Shown here: one piece after another, positions 48,916-58,344 of the stretch
Layout of the letters: each line of letters opens with the position of its first letter
How positions within the stretch are numbered: the first letter of the stretch is position 1
Source of the DNA: Nocardia carnea NBRC 14403
Lineage (GTDB): Bacteria > Actinomycetota > Actinomycetes > Mycobacteriales > Mycobacteriaceae
Reading direction: 5' to 3'
NCBI RefSeq assembly: GCF_000308515.1
Contig: NZ_BAFV01000053.1
Coordinates: 152,162 to 216,161, forward strand
DNA: 64,000 nt
Made by a program: the position numbers and the translations under genes
Notes under the pieces: model-generated
What the model was told of the DNA's origin: nothing
Seen by the model: the letters and a program-made list of their open reading frames with translations, nothing else
Database searches by the model: none

Positions 48916-49800
48916 CTATCCCCTTGCCGCGCGCACGTCGTGCCGGGTGCCCGGGCGATCGGCGTAGGCGCTGGCGTCCCGACCGGTGACCCCGACTTCG
49001 AGAGTCCCGATACCGCCGATCTCCAGGCGGATCGTCGCGCCGTCGTACAGCGGGCCCACTCCGGCGGGTGTACCGGTGGCGATGATGTCGCCGGGGTACA
49101 GCGTCATCACCGAACTGCTGTATGCGACGAGTTCGGCAACGGAGAAGATGAGTTCGGCGGTATCGGTCTGCTGGCGCAGTTCGTCGCCGACCCAGCAGCG
49201 CAGCGGGAGGTTGTCGGGATCGCCGATCTCGTCGGCGCTGACGATCCACGGCCCGAGCGGGGTGAAGGTGTCGAACGATTTACGGGTCGATCGGTCCTCG
49301 GTGGAGCGCACGGTGATATCGAGGACACCGGTGTAACCGAAGACGTGGTCGAGAGCGTCGTCGGCACTCACATTGCGGGCCGTGGAGCCGATGACGATCG
49401 CGAGCTCGCCTTCCTGATCGGTCCGCATATCGCTGTACGGGAGCACGACCTGCTCTCCCGGCCCGATCACCGAGGAGTTGGCCTTGAGGAAGACACCGTA
49501 TTCGGCGATGGTCTTCTGCTCGTGCATCTCGAGTTTGTGATCGAGGTAGTTGACCGGCGCCGCAACGATTTTGCCCGGGCGCGCGATCGGCGCGAGCAGC
49601 GCGGCACCGGCCAGCGGTTGGACGGGGCACGCGGAGAGGTCGATGCCGGCGAGATCGGCCACGCGACCGCCCTGTTCGAGCCACGGCAGCCAGGGCCCAC
49701 CGTAGCGGCCGGGTGAGGTGGGCAGATATTCGGTGACGTCGTAGACGTCGGTGCCGGAGACGACGGCGGCGCGGTCACCGCCGAGTACTGCTAGACGCAT
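48916..49800 (-). CDS. FAH-family hydrolase (fumaryl/maleylpyruvate hydrolase candidate)
   Basis: 294 aa from the ATG at 49800. FAH core: GKIVAAPVNYLDHKLEMHEQ, EGELAIVIGSTARNVSADDALDHVFGYTGVLDITVRS (metal ligands Glu/Glu and Asp; split), GTPAGVGPLYDGATIRLEI. In gentisate pathways this enzyme splits fumarylpyruvate (or maleylpyruvate directly) into pyruvate plus fumarate/maleate. It ends 5 bp before the transporter start. Confidence 0.9.
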   Translation of the reverse strand: MRLAVLGGDRAAVVSGTDVYDVTEYLPTSPGRYGGPWLPWLEQGGRVADLAGIDLSACPVQPLAGAALLAPIARPGKIVAAPVNYLDHKLEMHEQKTIAEYGVFLKANSSVIGPGEQVVLPYSDMRTDQEGELAIVIGSTARNVSADDALDHVFGYTGVLDITVRSTEDRSTRKSFDTFTPLGPWIVSADEIGDPDNLPLRCWVGDELRQQTDTAELIFSVAELVAYSSSVMTLYPGDIIATGTPAGVGPLYDGATIRLEIGGIGTLEVGVTGRDASAYADRPGTRHDVRAARG

Positions 49801-49834
49801 GAGAAGAAAACCTTGTCTGGGAGAGAGTTCGGGC

Positions 49835-51040
49835 TCAGGAGTGGGCCGAATCGAAGAGCGGGCCGCGGTAGACCCAGTCCGCGTGGCCGTACAGGTCGGC
49901 GGTATCGAGCCGGTCGAGCAGTTCGTTGCGCAGGTGGCGGTGCACACCGCGGGCGTGGCAGATCTCACCGAACATGCGTGCCTTGGTCTGCACCTCGGCC
50001 GTGCGCGGAATCCTGGCTTCGGTGAAGCGGCGGATCACCTCCGGCCATTCGGTATCTCCGGCGTCCTCGCGAACCAGCGTTTCGAGGGTGTTCGCATCCT
50101 CGAGCGCCTGGCAGCAGCCCTGGGCCAGGTACTGCAGCATGGGATGGGCCGCGTCACCGGTCAGGACCAGGCGGTCGTGGCCCCAGTCGTCGGCCGGCAA
50201 CCGGTCGTAGAGCGGCCACCGGCGTTGCTTACCGATATGCGCGATCGCCGCCCGCACCTGCGGATGGCATTCCGCGAAGGCGGCTTCGAGTTCGTCGACC
50301 CCGCCGAAGTCCGCCGCGCCGCGCCGGAAACCCGGCGATTCGAACACCGCGACCTGGTTGAGCACCTCCCCGGACCGCAACCGGTACTGCACCAGATGGC
50401 AGCCGGGCCCGGCCCAGACCACCACATCGTCGAGTTCGCGATCGGCCGCGGGGACCTCGTCGACCGGGACGGTACCGCGGTAGGCGACGTACCCGGACGG
50501 CTGGAGTTCGTCTCCGACAATGGCCTGCCGCAGCACCGAATGCAGCCCGTCGGCCCCGATCGTGGCCGCGGCGGCGAAGGTCCGGCCGCCGGCGGCGTGG
50601 GCGACGGTTCCGGAGTCGGTGGTGTCGACCCGTTCGATCCGCACATCGGTCAGCAATTCGACGCCCACCCGGCGGCAGGCCGCGAGCAGGATCGCATGCA
50701 GATCCGTCCGGTGGATCACCACGTACGGAGTGCCGTAGCGGGCGCGGAAATCTGCCCCCAATGGAAGCCGGGCAATCTCCGCACCGGAGATCGCGTCCCG
50801 CATAGCGATATTCTCCGGCGCCACACCGGCCGCCCGCACCTGATCCAGCAACCCCCACGAATCCAGAATCCGGGTGGCGTTCGGACCGAGCTGCAGACCG
50901 GCGCCGATCTCACCGAACTCACCGGCCTGCTCGACTACCACGACTTTCCGGCCGGCTCGCACGAGGCCGAGTGCGGTCGCGAGACCGCCGATGCCCCCAC
51001 CGACCACCAGGACACCGTTATCCAGGTCACACTCAATCAT
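49835..51040 (-). CDS. 3-hydroxybenzoate 6-monooxygenase-like flavoprotein
   Basis: 401 aa. VLVVGGGIGGLATALGLVRAG (FAD), TIGADGLHSVLRQAIV (DG motif), RLVLTGDAAHPMLQYLAQGCCQALEDANTLE (GD motif; the HPMLQYLAQG stretch is typical of 3-hydroxybenzoate 6-hydroxylase). Converts 3-hydroxybenzoate to gentisate with NADH and O2. First gene of the leftward operon, divergent from the IclR regulator. Confidence 0.9.
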   Translation of the reverse strand: MIECDLDNGVLVVGGGIGGLATALGLVRAGRKVVVVEQAGEFGEIGAGLQLGPNATRILDSWGLLDQVRAAGVAPENIAMRDAISGAEIARLPLGADFRARYGTPYVVIHRTDLHAILLAACRRVGVELLTDVRIERVDTTDSGTVAHAAGGRTFAAAATIGADGLHSVLRQAIVGDELQPSGYVAYRGTVPVDEVPAADRELDDVVVWAGPGCHLVQYRLRSGEVLNQVAVFESPGFRRGAADFGGVDELEAAFAECHPQVRAAIAHIGKQRRWPLYDRLPADDWGHDRLVLTGDAAHPMLQYLAQGCCQALEDANTLETLVREDAGDTEWPEVIRRFTEARIPRTAEVQTKARMFGEICHARGVHRHLRNELLDRLDTADLYGHADWVYRGPLFDSAHS

Positions 51041-51071
51041 GCGAGAAAGCTAGAGCGCGCCGCCCCGTGGA

Positions 51072-51086
51072 CGGAATAAGATTCCG
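51072..51086. promoter_or_regulatory. IclR-type operator CGGAAT-AAG-ATTCCG
   Basis: Perfect 6-bp inverted arms around AAG. It matches the GGAAT/ATTCC pattern common to IclR-family operators and ends 2 bp before the IclR ATG, 32 bp from the monooxygenase start. Confidence 0.7.
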
Positions 51087-51088
51087 CT

Positions 51089-51889
51089 ATGCGCAACCCA
51101 CCACTGCCCGAACGGCCACCCAGCGCGGTGGGCTCCCTCGACCGTGGCCTCCGCCTGCTGCAGCTGCTGCGCGACTACGGCAGCCTGCGGGTGATGGACG
51201 CGGCGGCCGATCTGGACATCTCCCGCTCCAGCGCCCACCGGCTCCTGCAGACGCTCGCCTACCGGGGCTTTGCGGTACAGGACGAATCCCACGTCTACTT
51301 CCCCGGTCCCTCCCTGGACGCGGCACCGGCGCGGCTCGCCTGGACCAAAACCTTCCGCGCGCTCTGCCAGCCACACCTCGAAGTGCTGTCCCGGCGCAGC
51401 GGTGAATCGGCGAACCTGATGATCCGGGTCCGCGATACCGTCCGGTTTCTGGGCACCGTCCGAGCCCAGTCTGTGTTCGCCACCAACGATCGCGACGGGG
51501 TGGTGATGCCGGCGCACCGGGCGTCCGGCGGAAAAGCGCTACTGGCGACTCTGTCCGAAGAAGAACTCCGCCAGCTGTATCGACGATCCGGTACCGGTAC
51601 CAGCCCGTCCCTCACCGAGAACGAATTCCTTTCGCTGACAGAATCCCTCATCCAGGTATCGGCGCGCGGTTTCGCCGTCAACTTCGAGGAGACCGAACGC
51701 GGTGTCGCCGCTGTCGGGGTCGCGATCAACGACCGGGCGGGCCATCCCGTCGGCGCGGTATCGGTATCCAGCCATGCCGCGCGCTTCACCGGGCTGGCCG
51801 ACCGGACCTTCGTCCCGTTGCTGCTGGACACCCGGGATCAGATCGAAAAGGACCTGCAGATCATCGATTTGGATATCCGGGACCGGTGA
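51089..51889 (+). CDS. IclR family regulator of the gentisate operon
   Basis: 266 aa. N-terminal winged helix GSLDRGLRLLQLLRDYGSLRVMDAAADLDISRSSAHRLLQTLAYRGFAVQDE (split; DAAADLDISRSSAHRLLQTL is the helix-turn-helix), then the IclR effector domain (GGKALLATLSEEELRQLY, RGFAVNFEETERGVAAVGVAI, PVGAVSVSSHAARF). A repressor or activator answering to 3-hydroxybenzoate or gentisate is inferred from the divergent operon. Confidence 0.9.
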   Translation: MRNPPLPERPPSAVGSLDRGLRLLQLLRDYGSLRVMDAAADLDISRSSAHRLLQTLAYRGFAVQDESHVYFPGPSLDAAPARLAWTKTFRALCQPHLEVLSRRSGESANLMIRVRDTVRFLGTVRAQSVFATNDRDGVVMPAHRASGGKALLATLSEEELRQLYRRSGTGTSPSLTENEFLSLTESLIQVSARGFAVNFEETERGVAAVGVAINDRAGHPVGAVSVSSHAARFTGLADRTFVPLLLDTRDQIEKDLQIIDLDIRDR

Positions 51890-51978
51890 GCGCTCGGCAA
51901 CCGATTCGGGCGGGTCTGCTCGGCCTGCCCCACCGGGCAGCCACCGATTCGTCACCGGCGCGGACTAGTATCCGGCAG

Positions 51979-52437
51979 ATGTCGTTGCCGAGTGATATGC
52001 CAGCGTTCAATCGGTCCGTGGTGGAGGATTTCCGCGCCCACGACGGGGAGATCACGATGGACGGAATGCTGAAGGGGGCCGATCTCGTCCTGTTGACCAC
52101 GGTCGGCAGGCGGAGCGGGCGGCAACACATCGTGCCGCTCGCCTATCTGACCGACGGTGACGACCGAATCGTGTTGTGGGCGTCCAATATGGCGGCTGCC
52201 GAGCATCCGGCGTGGTATCGCAATCTGGCCACCAATCCGCAGGTCATCATCGAACGACCCACCTCCGCGGGGATCGACCTGTTCACCGGCACCGTGCACA
52301 CCGCAACCGGGGCCGAACGCGAACGGCTGTTCGCGATGCTGGCGGACCGGTTCCCGCATATGGCCGCCCATCAGCAGCAGACCGAACGAGAAATCCCGCT
52401 CGTCGTGGTCGGACGCGTATCCGGGCTGACCGAATAG
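51979..52437 (+). CDS. F420-dependent nitroreductase-like protein (DUF385/Ddn family)
   Basis: 152 aa from the ATG at 51979. Family pattern: FNRSVVEDFRAHDGEI, LLTTVGRRSGRQHIVPLAYLTDGDDRIVLWASNMAAAEHPAWYRNLATNPQVIIE (split), then AERERLFAMLADRFPHMAAHQ. Mycobacterial relatives (Ddn, FDORs) bind deazaflavin F420 and reduce quinones or nitroimidazoles. An F420 cofactor is consistent with an actinomycete host. Function here unproven. Confidence 0.85.
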   Translation: MSLPSDMPAFNRSVVEDFRAHDGEITMDGMLKGADLVLLTTVGRRSGRQHIVPLAYLTDGDDRIVLWASNMAAAEHPAWYRNLATNPQVIIERPTSAGIDLFTGTVHTATGAERERLFAMLADRFPHMAAHQQQTEREIPLVVVGRVSGLTE

Positions 52438-52452
52438 CCGGTCATCGCCCGA

Positions 52453-53844
52453 TCACGGCGGCGGCCAGTGGTCCGTCCAGGCCAGTGCCTGTTCGACCTG
52501 CGCGGCCAATGCCATGAGTGTCGAGTCGTCGTGGAGCCGGCCGACCAACTGAACACCGATCGGTAACCCGGATCGCGCGAAACCGGCCGGAAGTGAAGCC
52601 GCGGGATTGCCGCATACGTTCCACATCGCCGTGTAGGAGGTCATCGGCAACGCGGCGATCAACCCGGCGACCGCGCCGCGTGGCAGGGCGGGGGCCGGCG
52701 GCGGTTCCACCGGAAGCGTCGGGGTGAGCAGCACATCCACTTCGTCGAAGACGGTGTTCACGCGCGCGGCCGCCCGGGCACCCGCTGTGATGGCCCGCCG
52801 GATCACCGCAGGGCGGGCCCATGCGCCCAAACGCAGAACGGTACGGGTGCGGGCCTCGAGCCTGCCGCTTTCTTCTACGCGGGCTGCCTCGTCACGGACC
52901 CCGCCGAGTACCTGGGTGAGGAAACTGAACCGGATATCGGGGTAATCCGGTTGCACCGGACGTACCTCGTGGCCGAGATCGGTCAGTGTCGCGGCCATGG
53001 CGGCAGTCGCCGCCGCCACTTCGGGATCGCCCTGCGTCCCGCGTGCCGGGGGTGTGGTGCACCATCCGACCCGCAATCGGCCCGGGAGAGTTCGTACCGC
53101 GTCGACCAGGGAGACCGGCGGTGCGGGCGCACTGTAACGATCGCCGGGCACCGACCCGGCAATCGCATCGTGGACCATGGCGCTGTCGAGCACCGACCGG
53201 GTGAGCGGGCCCAGCACACCGAGCGACTGCCAGAGATCCGGATGCGGCGCCGTGCTGACCCGCCCCCGGGACGGTTTGAGACCGAAGAGGCCGCAACACG
53301 AAGCGGGAATCCGGATCGACCCACCGCCGTCTCCGCCGATGGCTGCCGCGACCATTGCGGTGGCGACGGCGGCCGCCGAACCACCGCTGGATCCACCGGC
53401 AGTATGCCCGCGATTCCACGGATTGTCGGTCCGCCCGGTCGCCTCGGCTTCGGTGAACGGCCACAATCCGAATTCGGGCATCGTCGTCTTGCCGATGATC
53501 ACCGCGCCCGCCCGGCGCAGTCGCCCGACGATTTCGCTGTCCGCGGCGGCGGGAGTGTGATTCGCCCGGCCACCGAAGGTGGTCACCGAGCCGGCGATAT
53601 CGTTCTCCTGTTTGATCGCCACCGGAACTCCGTGCAACGCACCGCGCGAGCCGGCAGGGCATGTGTCCAGGGCAGCCGCCTCCCGCAGGGCAGATTCGGC
53701 CAAGACCTCGGAGAACGCATTCACCCTCGGGTTCAGCTCTTCGACGGCGGCGAGTACCGCCTCGGTGAGCTCCACCGCGCCGACCCGGCCGTCGCGCAAT
53801 GCGGCGGCCTGCCCGGCCACGCCGGAGCGGAGTAGATCACGCAT
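52453..53844 (-). CDS. Amidase signature family hydrolase
   Basis: 463 aa from the ATG at 53844 (AGGAGAG upstream); a longer open frame to 54990 is not supported. Ser-cisSer-Lys triad: Lys in GVPVAIKQEND, cis-Ser in GHTAGGSSGGSAAAVATAMV, nucleophile Ser in GGDGGGSIRIPASCCGLFGLKPSRGRV. Hydrolyses amides to acid and ammonia; may act on an aromatic or aliphatic amide, given the catabolic neighbourhood. Divergent from the PucR regulator with a short dyad between. Confidence 0.9.
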   Translation of the reverse strand: MRDLLRSGVAGQAAALRDGRVGAVELTEAVLAAVEELNPRVNAFSEVLAESALREAAALDTCPAGSRGALHGVPVAIKQENDIAGSVTTFGGRANHTPAAADSEIVGRLRRAGAVIIGKTTMPEFGLWPFTEAEATGRTDNPWNRGHTAGGSSGGSAAAVATAMVAAAIGGDGGGSIRIPASCCGLFGLKPSRGRVSTAPHPDLWQSLGVLGPLTRSVLDSAMVHDAIAGSVPGDRYSAPAPPVSLVDAVRTLPGRLRVGWCTTPPARGTQGDPEVAAATAAMAATLTDLGHEVRPVQPDYPDIRFSFLTQVLGGVRDEAARVEESGRLEARTRTVLRLGAWARPAVIRRAITAGARAAARVNTVFDEVDVLLTPTLPVEPPPAPALPRGAVAGLIAALPMTSYTAMWNVCGNPAASLPAGFARSGLPIGVQLVGRLHDDSTLMALAAQVEQALAWTDHWPPP

Positions 53845-53884
53845 TGTGCATCGCTCTCCTGCCGAGGTTTCGCTGGCGCCGTAA

Positions 53885-53903
53885 TCCTGCCAGAACGGCA
53901 GGA
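53885..53903. promoter_or_regulatory. Dyad TCCTGCC-N5-GGCAGGA
   Basis: Perfect 7-bp arms (53885-53891 and 53897-53903) around AGAAC, in the 165-bp divergent gap between the amidase start (53844) and the PucR-type regulator (54010). Possible operator or leader hairpin. Confidence 0.45.
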
Positions 53904-54009
53904 ATGTCTCACCGTGGTGGCGGCAACCCGGCCCGGCTGTCGATGACCGGCTCCGCGAACCGGCCAGGGCGTGCTTCGGCCTCACGGCACAGGGGCGATC
54001 ATGTAGTCC

Positions 54010-55926
54010 ATGAACAGCAGTGACGTCGCGCGTCTCGTCCGCGAGGTGCTCCGCACCGTCACCCACGGTGAACCGGATGTCACCGCACTGACGGGCTCGC
54101 TCACCGGCCTCGGCCTGGATGCGGACACGATCGGCGAGATCGTCGACCGTGTCCGCCGCGACCGCGCCGAGGTCGCACGCCTGCGCCGGCGCGAACAGGA
54201 GCTCACCGCGCTGTTCTCCAGCGCCCGCGACCTGGCCGAGGTGCGCGATATCGATGCGCTGCTGGCCAGGTTGGTGGCGCGCGCCCACGAGATGATGGGC
54301 ACCGACGTGACCTATCTGTCGGAGTTCGACGCCACCACCCGCGACCTGCACGTCCGCAAAACGATGGGAGCGGTGACTCCGCAGTTCCAGGATCTGCACG
54401 TACCCGCCGGGACAGGGCTGGCGAGCCGGATCGCCGATACCCGGTCGGCGCAGTGGGTGCCCCGCTACAGCGAGTACGTGGAGGGCACCCACGAGCACAC
54501 CATCGACGATGCCGTCTTCGCCGAGGGGATCGTTTCGATCCTCGGTGTGCCGATGCTGTCCGACGGCACCGTGCTCGGCGTCCTCTTCGCCGCGACCCGG
54601 CAGGAACACCGTTTCACTCCCGCGGAGATCGCGCTGCTCTCGGCGCTGGCCGACCATGCCTCGGTGGTGCTGCAGACCGCGAACGTCCTCGCCCAACTCC
54701 GGGAATCGCAAGACCGCACCCGCGGCGCCCTGGACAAGCTGACCGCGCATCTGGAAGCCCGGGACCGGTCGAGCGCGGTGCACCAGGAACTCGTCCATGC
54801 CGTGCTGTCCGGAGGCGGTTTCACGCAGGTCGCACGCACCTTGTCCGCGGCGCTGGACCGGCGGGTGACCATCGTCGACGCCGACTCTTTTTCGATCGCC
54901 ACCTCCGCGGCTGCCGACAGCGAGTACGTCGCGGTGAGCCTGTCGCCGGATGTGCGGGCGGCGATCTCGGTGAGCCGGGTCAGCGGGCACTGCCGGACGG
55001 TCGAGAACAACAGGTCGGTCGAGGCGGTGGCCGCCGTCACCGCCGGTGAACTGTATTTCGGCGCGCTACTGCTCACGCCCGGCAGTGTGGAGCTCGGTCC
55101 GGTGGAGCGGCGCACGATCGAGCGGGCGGCTCAGGTCGCGGCGCTGCTCGCCCTACAGCAGCGAGCGGTCACGGACGCCTACCGCCGTGAACGCGGCGAA
55201 CTCATCGCCGACCTGCTGGATTCGTCGCCGGAGAGGCGGCGCGATATAGACCAGCGGATGCGTAACCACCGCCTGACCTCGTCCGATGTGAAGACGCTGC
55301 ATATCGTCGAGGTGCCGCCGGACCGGCGGGCCCGCGCCGAACGCGCGGCGGCGGGGTTTCTCGGCGACAGCGGGCTGGTGGGCGAGCATGCGGCCACCGT
55401 CGCCGTGATCGGAGCGGCCGCCGATCCGATGGCTTTCGCGGACGACCTCCGCACTCACCTCATCGGCGCGCTCGGAGCGCCGGTTCTCCTCGTGACCCCG
55501 CCACCGGCCGCAGCTCCCGACGAGCTCCCCCGGCTGTTCCGCACCGCGCAGCAGACCGTGCGCCTCCTGGCGGGGCTGGGGATCGACAACGGCGCCGTCG
55601 CCACCGACGCCTACGCCCCGTACACGGTCTTGTTCGGTGCTAACCCGGAGGCCCTGCAATCGTTTCTCGATCTCACCATCGGCCCGGTCGTCGACTACGA
55701 CGCCCGGCACGGTACCGATCTGCTCACGACCCTGCGCACGTTCGTGCGGCACGAGGCGAGTCCGACGAAGACGGCGCGCGCGCTGAACTATCACACGAAC
55801 ACCATCCTGCAGCGTCTCGACCGTCTCAAAGCCCTGCTCGGCGCGGAGTGGCGGCAGGACGAACACCTGTTCCGTATCTCCCTCGCCACCCGGTTGGACG
55901 AGTTGCGTTCGGTATCCCGGCAGTGA
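54010..55926 (+). CDS. GAF-PucR (CdaR-like) transcriptional regulator
   Basis: 638 aa. An N-terminal helix of about 60 residues ends in a coiled-coil-like VRRDRAEVARLRRREQELTALF; a GAF domain spans about residues 75-230 (ILGVPMLSDGTVLGVLFAATRQEHRFTPAEIALLSALADHASVVLQTA; split). A second sensor-like region follows, then a C-terminal PucR helix-turn-helix DLLTTLRTFVRHEASPTKTARALNYHTNTILQRLDRLKALLG (split). Likely an activator that senses the substrate of the downstream HMG-CoA reductase operon, which begins 145 bp away in the same direction. Confidence 0.9.
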   Translation: MNSSDVARLVREVLRTVTHGEPDVTALTGSLTGLGLDADTIGEIVDRVRRDRAEVARLRRREQELTALFSSARDLAEVRDIDALLARLVARAHEMMGTDVTYLSEFDATTRDLHVRKTMGAVTPQFQDLHVPAGTGLASRIADTRSAQWVPRYSEYVEGTHEHTIDDAVFAEGIVSILGVPMLSDGTVLGVLFAATRQEHRFTPAEIALLSALADHASVVLQTANVLAQLRESQDRTRGALDKLTAHLEARDRSSAVHQELVHAVLSGGGFTQVARTLSAALDRRVTIVDADSFSIATSAAADSEYVAVSLSPDVRAAISVSRVSGHCRTVENNRSVEAVAAVTAGELYFGALLLTPGSVELGPVERRTIERAAQVAALLALQQRAVTDAYRRERGELIADLLDSSPERRRDIDQRMRNHRLTSSDVKTLHIVEVPPDRRARAERAAAGFLGDSGLVGEHAATVAVIGAAADPMAFADDLRTHLIGALGAPVLLVTPPPAAAPDELPRLFRTAQQTVRLLAGLGIDNGAVATDAYAPYTVLFGANPEALQSFLDLTIGPVVDYDARHGTDLLTTLRTFVRHEASPTKTARALNYHTNTILQRLDRLKALLGAEWRQDEHLFRISLATRLDELRSVSRQ

Positions 55927-55954
55927 CGGCCGAATATGCGGTCAACACACCGAA

Positions 55955-55983
55955 CCAGAGATTTCATGTGCTCTGGACACATG
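55955..55983. promoter_or_regulatory. Interleaved inverted repeats before the HMG-CoA operon
   Basis: CCAGAG (55955-55960) pairs with CTCTGG (55971-55976), and CATGTG (55965-55970) pairs with CACATG (55978-55983). The two dyads overlap, 90-117 bp before the HMG-CoA reductase start. Candidate site for the PucR regulator. Confidence 0.45.
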
Positions 55984-56071
55984 TCGCCGGTTACAGCGTG
56001 GTCGTAGCGTCGGTATCCGGCAGATTTCCCCGGGGACGCGGATACCGCGTCCCCGCTACATGGAGGGCGCA

Positions 56072-57346
56072 GTGACCGTCAACAGCAGAATTCCCGGTTT
56101 CAAGGACTCGTCCGTCGAGCAGCGCCGCTCGGTGGTTTCCGAACGCACCGGGGTTGCTGTCGCGGACCTGGATGTCCTCGACCCCGCGCGCGGCCTGGAC
56201 ACCGAACATGCCGATCACATGATCGAGAACGTGATCGGTGTGCTGGGTATCCCGGTCGGCATCGCCACCAACTTCCGGATCAACGGCCGCGACTACCTGG
56301 TCCCCATGGCGACCGAGGAGCCGTCGGTCGTCGCCGCGGCGAGCAATGCCGCGCGGATGGCCCGCGAGCGGGGCGGATTCTTCACCTCGGGCACCGGCCC
56401 GGTGATGCAGGCGCAGATCCAGTTGCTGGACCTACCCGACCCCGAGGCCGCGCGGCTACGCATCCTGGAACATTCTTCGGCCGTCGTGGACCTCGCCAAC
56501 GAACAGGATCCGACGCTGGTCCGGTTCGGCGGCGGCGCCCGGGATCTGCACGTACGTCTGGTCCCGACCCGCACCGGCACCCATGTCGTCACGCATCTGG
56601 TCGTCGATGTGCGCGACGCGATGGGCGCCAATGCGGTCAACACCATGGCCGAAGCCATCGCACCCCGGCTCGCGGAGATCGCCGGGGGCCGGCCGCTGCT
56701 GCGCATTCTCACCAATATGGCCGACCGGCGGATCGTCCGGGCCCGCGCCGTCTTCGACCGCGATCTGCTGGGCGGCCAGCAGGTCGTCGACGATATCGTG
56801 CACGCCTCGGCGCTGGCCGAAGCCGACCCGTACCGGGCCGCCACTCACAACAAAGGCATCATGAACGGCATCACCGCCGCGGTGCTGGCCTCCGGCAACG
56901 ACACCCGCGCCGTGGAGGCGGGCTGCCATTCCCACGCCGTCGGCCCCGACGGCCGGTACACGGCGCTGTCGCATTTCGAGAAAACCGCCGACGGGCACCT
57001 GTCCGGCACGCTGGAGGTGCCGATGGCGGTCGGCCTGGTGGGCGGGGCGACCAAGGTTCATCCGGTGGCGCAGTCGGCGATCAAGATCCTCGGAGTGACG
57101 ACGGCCACCGAACTCGCCGAGGTCGTGGTCGCGGTCGGATTGGCCCAGAATCTGGGCGCCTGCCGGGCTCTCGCCGCCGAAGGTATCCAGCGCGGCCATA
57201 TGAGCCTGCATGCCCGTACCGTCGCAGTTACGGCCGGTGCGTCCACCGCCGAACTCGATTCCGTCGTCGCACAGCTCATCCAGGACAAGAACATTCGCGT
57301 CGAGCACGCCGAAAAAGTACTCGCGGGCCTGCGGAGCCGGAGCTGA
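56072..57346 (+). CDS. mvaA: Class II (degradative) HMG-CoA reductase
   Basis: 424 aa from the GTG at 56072, with GGAGG 5 nt upstream; an ATG 12 bp earlier overlaps that site. Class II features: ENVIGVLGIPVGIATNFRINGRDYLVPMATEEPSVVAAASNAARM (split; catalytic Glu in ATEEPS), DAMGANAVNTMAEA, catalytic Lys in THNKGIMNGI, Asp in ASGNDTRAVEAG, and the C-terminal catalytic His region GHMSLHAR. Bacterial class II enzymes interconvert mevalonate and HMG-CoA and usually work in the oxidative, catabolic direction. Followed directly by HMG-CoA lyase. Confidence 0.9.
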   Translation: MTVNSRIPGFKDSSVEQRRSVVSERTGVAVADLDVLDPARGLDTEHADHMIENVIGVLGIPVGIATNFRINGRDYLVPMATEEPSVVAAASNAARMARERGGFFTSGTGPVMQAQIQLLDLPDPEAARLRILEHSSAVVDLANEQDPTLVRFGGGARDLHVRLVPTRTGTHVVTHLVVDVRDAMGANAVNTMAEAIAPRLAEIAGGRPLLRILTNMADRRIVRARAVFDRDLLGGQQVVDDIVHASALAEADPYRAATHNKGIMNGITAAVLASGNDTRAVEAGCHSHAVGPDGRYTALSHFEKTADGHLSGTLEVPMAVGLVGGATKVHPVAQSAIKILGVTTATELAEVVVAVGLAQNLGACRALAAEGIQRGHMSLHARTVAVTAGASTAELDSVVAQLIQDKNIRVEHAEKVLAGLRSRS

Positions 57347-57347
57347 G

Positions 57348-58310
57348 ATGACACCGGATACCGAGGCCGTCCGGCGGCCCGCACCGCACGTCCACTGCAG
57401 ACCGGACCTGCCGGCAGCGGTCCGGGTCTACGAGGTGGGCCCGCGCGATGGCCTCCAGGCGGAAGCCACCGTCGTACCGACGCCGGTCAAAATCGACTTC
57501 TGCCGACGGCTCGCCGCCGCAGGGGTTACCGAGCTCGAACTCACCAGCTTCGTCTCGCCGCGCTGGATCCCGCAACTGTCGGATGCCGAACAACTACTCG
57601 CCGGCCTCGAGCTGCCCCGCGATATCCGCCAGGTGGTGCTCACCCCGAACCATCGTGGGCTGGAGCGGGCACTGGCGGCCGGAGCTGCCGAAGTTGCCGT
57701 ATTCGTCAGTGCAACAGAGACATTCGCGCAGAAGAACCTGAACACCACCGTCGCCGGAGCGCTCGAATCCGCACGCCCCGTCGTGGCCGGCGCCGGAGCG
57801 CACGGGCTCACCACCCGCGCATACATCTCGATGTGCTTCGGCGATCCCTGGGAGGGCGCCGTCGGCACCGGGACCGTCGCCGATATCGCCGAACACCTCT
57901 TCGATATGGGAGTGGCTTCGATCTCGCTGGGCGACACCATCGGTGTCGCCACTCCCGGACACGTCCACGAACTCCTCGAAGCCCTGTTCGCACGGGGGAT
58001 CCGGCCCGAGACCCTGGCGATGCATTTTCACGACACCTACGGCCAAGCACTCGCGAACGTCTACGCCGCCCTGACCGCCGGCGTCACCGAGTTCGACAGT
58101 GCGGCCGGTGGCCTGGGTCGCTGCCCGTACGCCGCCGGAGCCACCGGAAACCTCGCGACCGAGGACCTGGTGTGGATGCTGCACGGACTCGGTATCGCCA
58201 CCGGTATCGACCTGGATGCGCTGGCCGCGACCTCCCGGTGGATGTCCACCGTCCTCGGCCGCCCCAGCCCTTCGCGAGTGGTCAGCGCACTCGCCGCCTC
58301 GACTTCCTGA
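57348..58310 (+). CDS. mvaB: HMG-CoA lyase
   Basis: 320 aa; its ATG follows the reductase stop by one base. HMG-CoA lyase motifs: VRVYEVGPRDGLQAE (catalytic Arg/Asp), ELTSFVSPRWIPQLSDAEQLL, AYISMCFGDPWEG, SISLGDTIGVATPGHV, AMHFHDTYGQALANVY (metal-binding His-x-His) and the flexible loop GGLGRCPYAAGATGNLATED with the catalytic Cys. It splits HMG-CoA into acetyl-CoA and acetoacetate. The pairing with class II reductase mirrors the mvaAB genes of Pseudomonas mevalonii. Confidence 0.9.
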   Translation: MTPDTEAVRRPAPHVHCRPDLPAAVRVYEVGPRDGLQAEATVVPTPVKIDFCRRLAAAGVTELELTSFVSPRWIPQLSDAEQLLAGLELPRDIRQVVLTPNHRGLERALAAGAAEVAVFVSATETFAQKNLNTTVAGALESARPVVAGAGAHGLTTRAYISMCFGDPWEGAVGTGTVADIAEHLFDMGVASISLGDTIGVATPGHVHELLEALFARGIRPETLAMHFHDTYGQALANVYAALTAGVTEFDSAAGGLGRCPYAAGATGNLATEDLVWMLHGLGIATGIDLDALAATSRWMSTVLGRPSPSRVVSALAASTS

Positions 58311-58344
58311 CCCGCCCGACCCCCTCGACGCCGACGGAGTACCC

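Noticed and set aside
52453..54990. 845-codon frame extending the amidase upstream
   Set aside because: The extension is antisense to the PucR regulator; the amidase family sequence begins at the ATG at 53844, which has a ribosome site.
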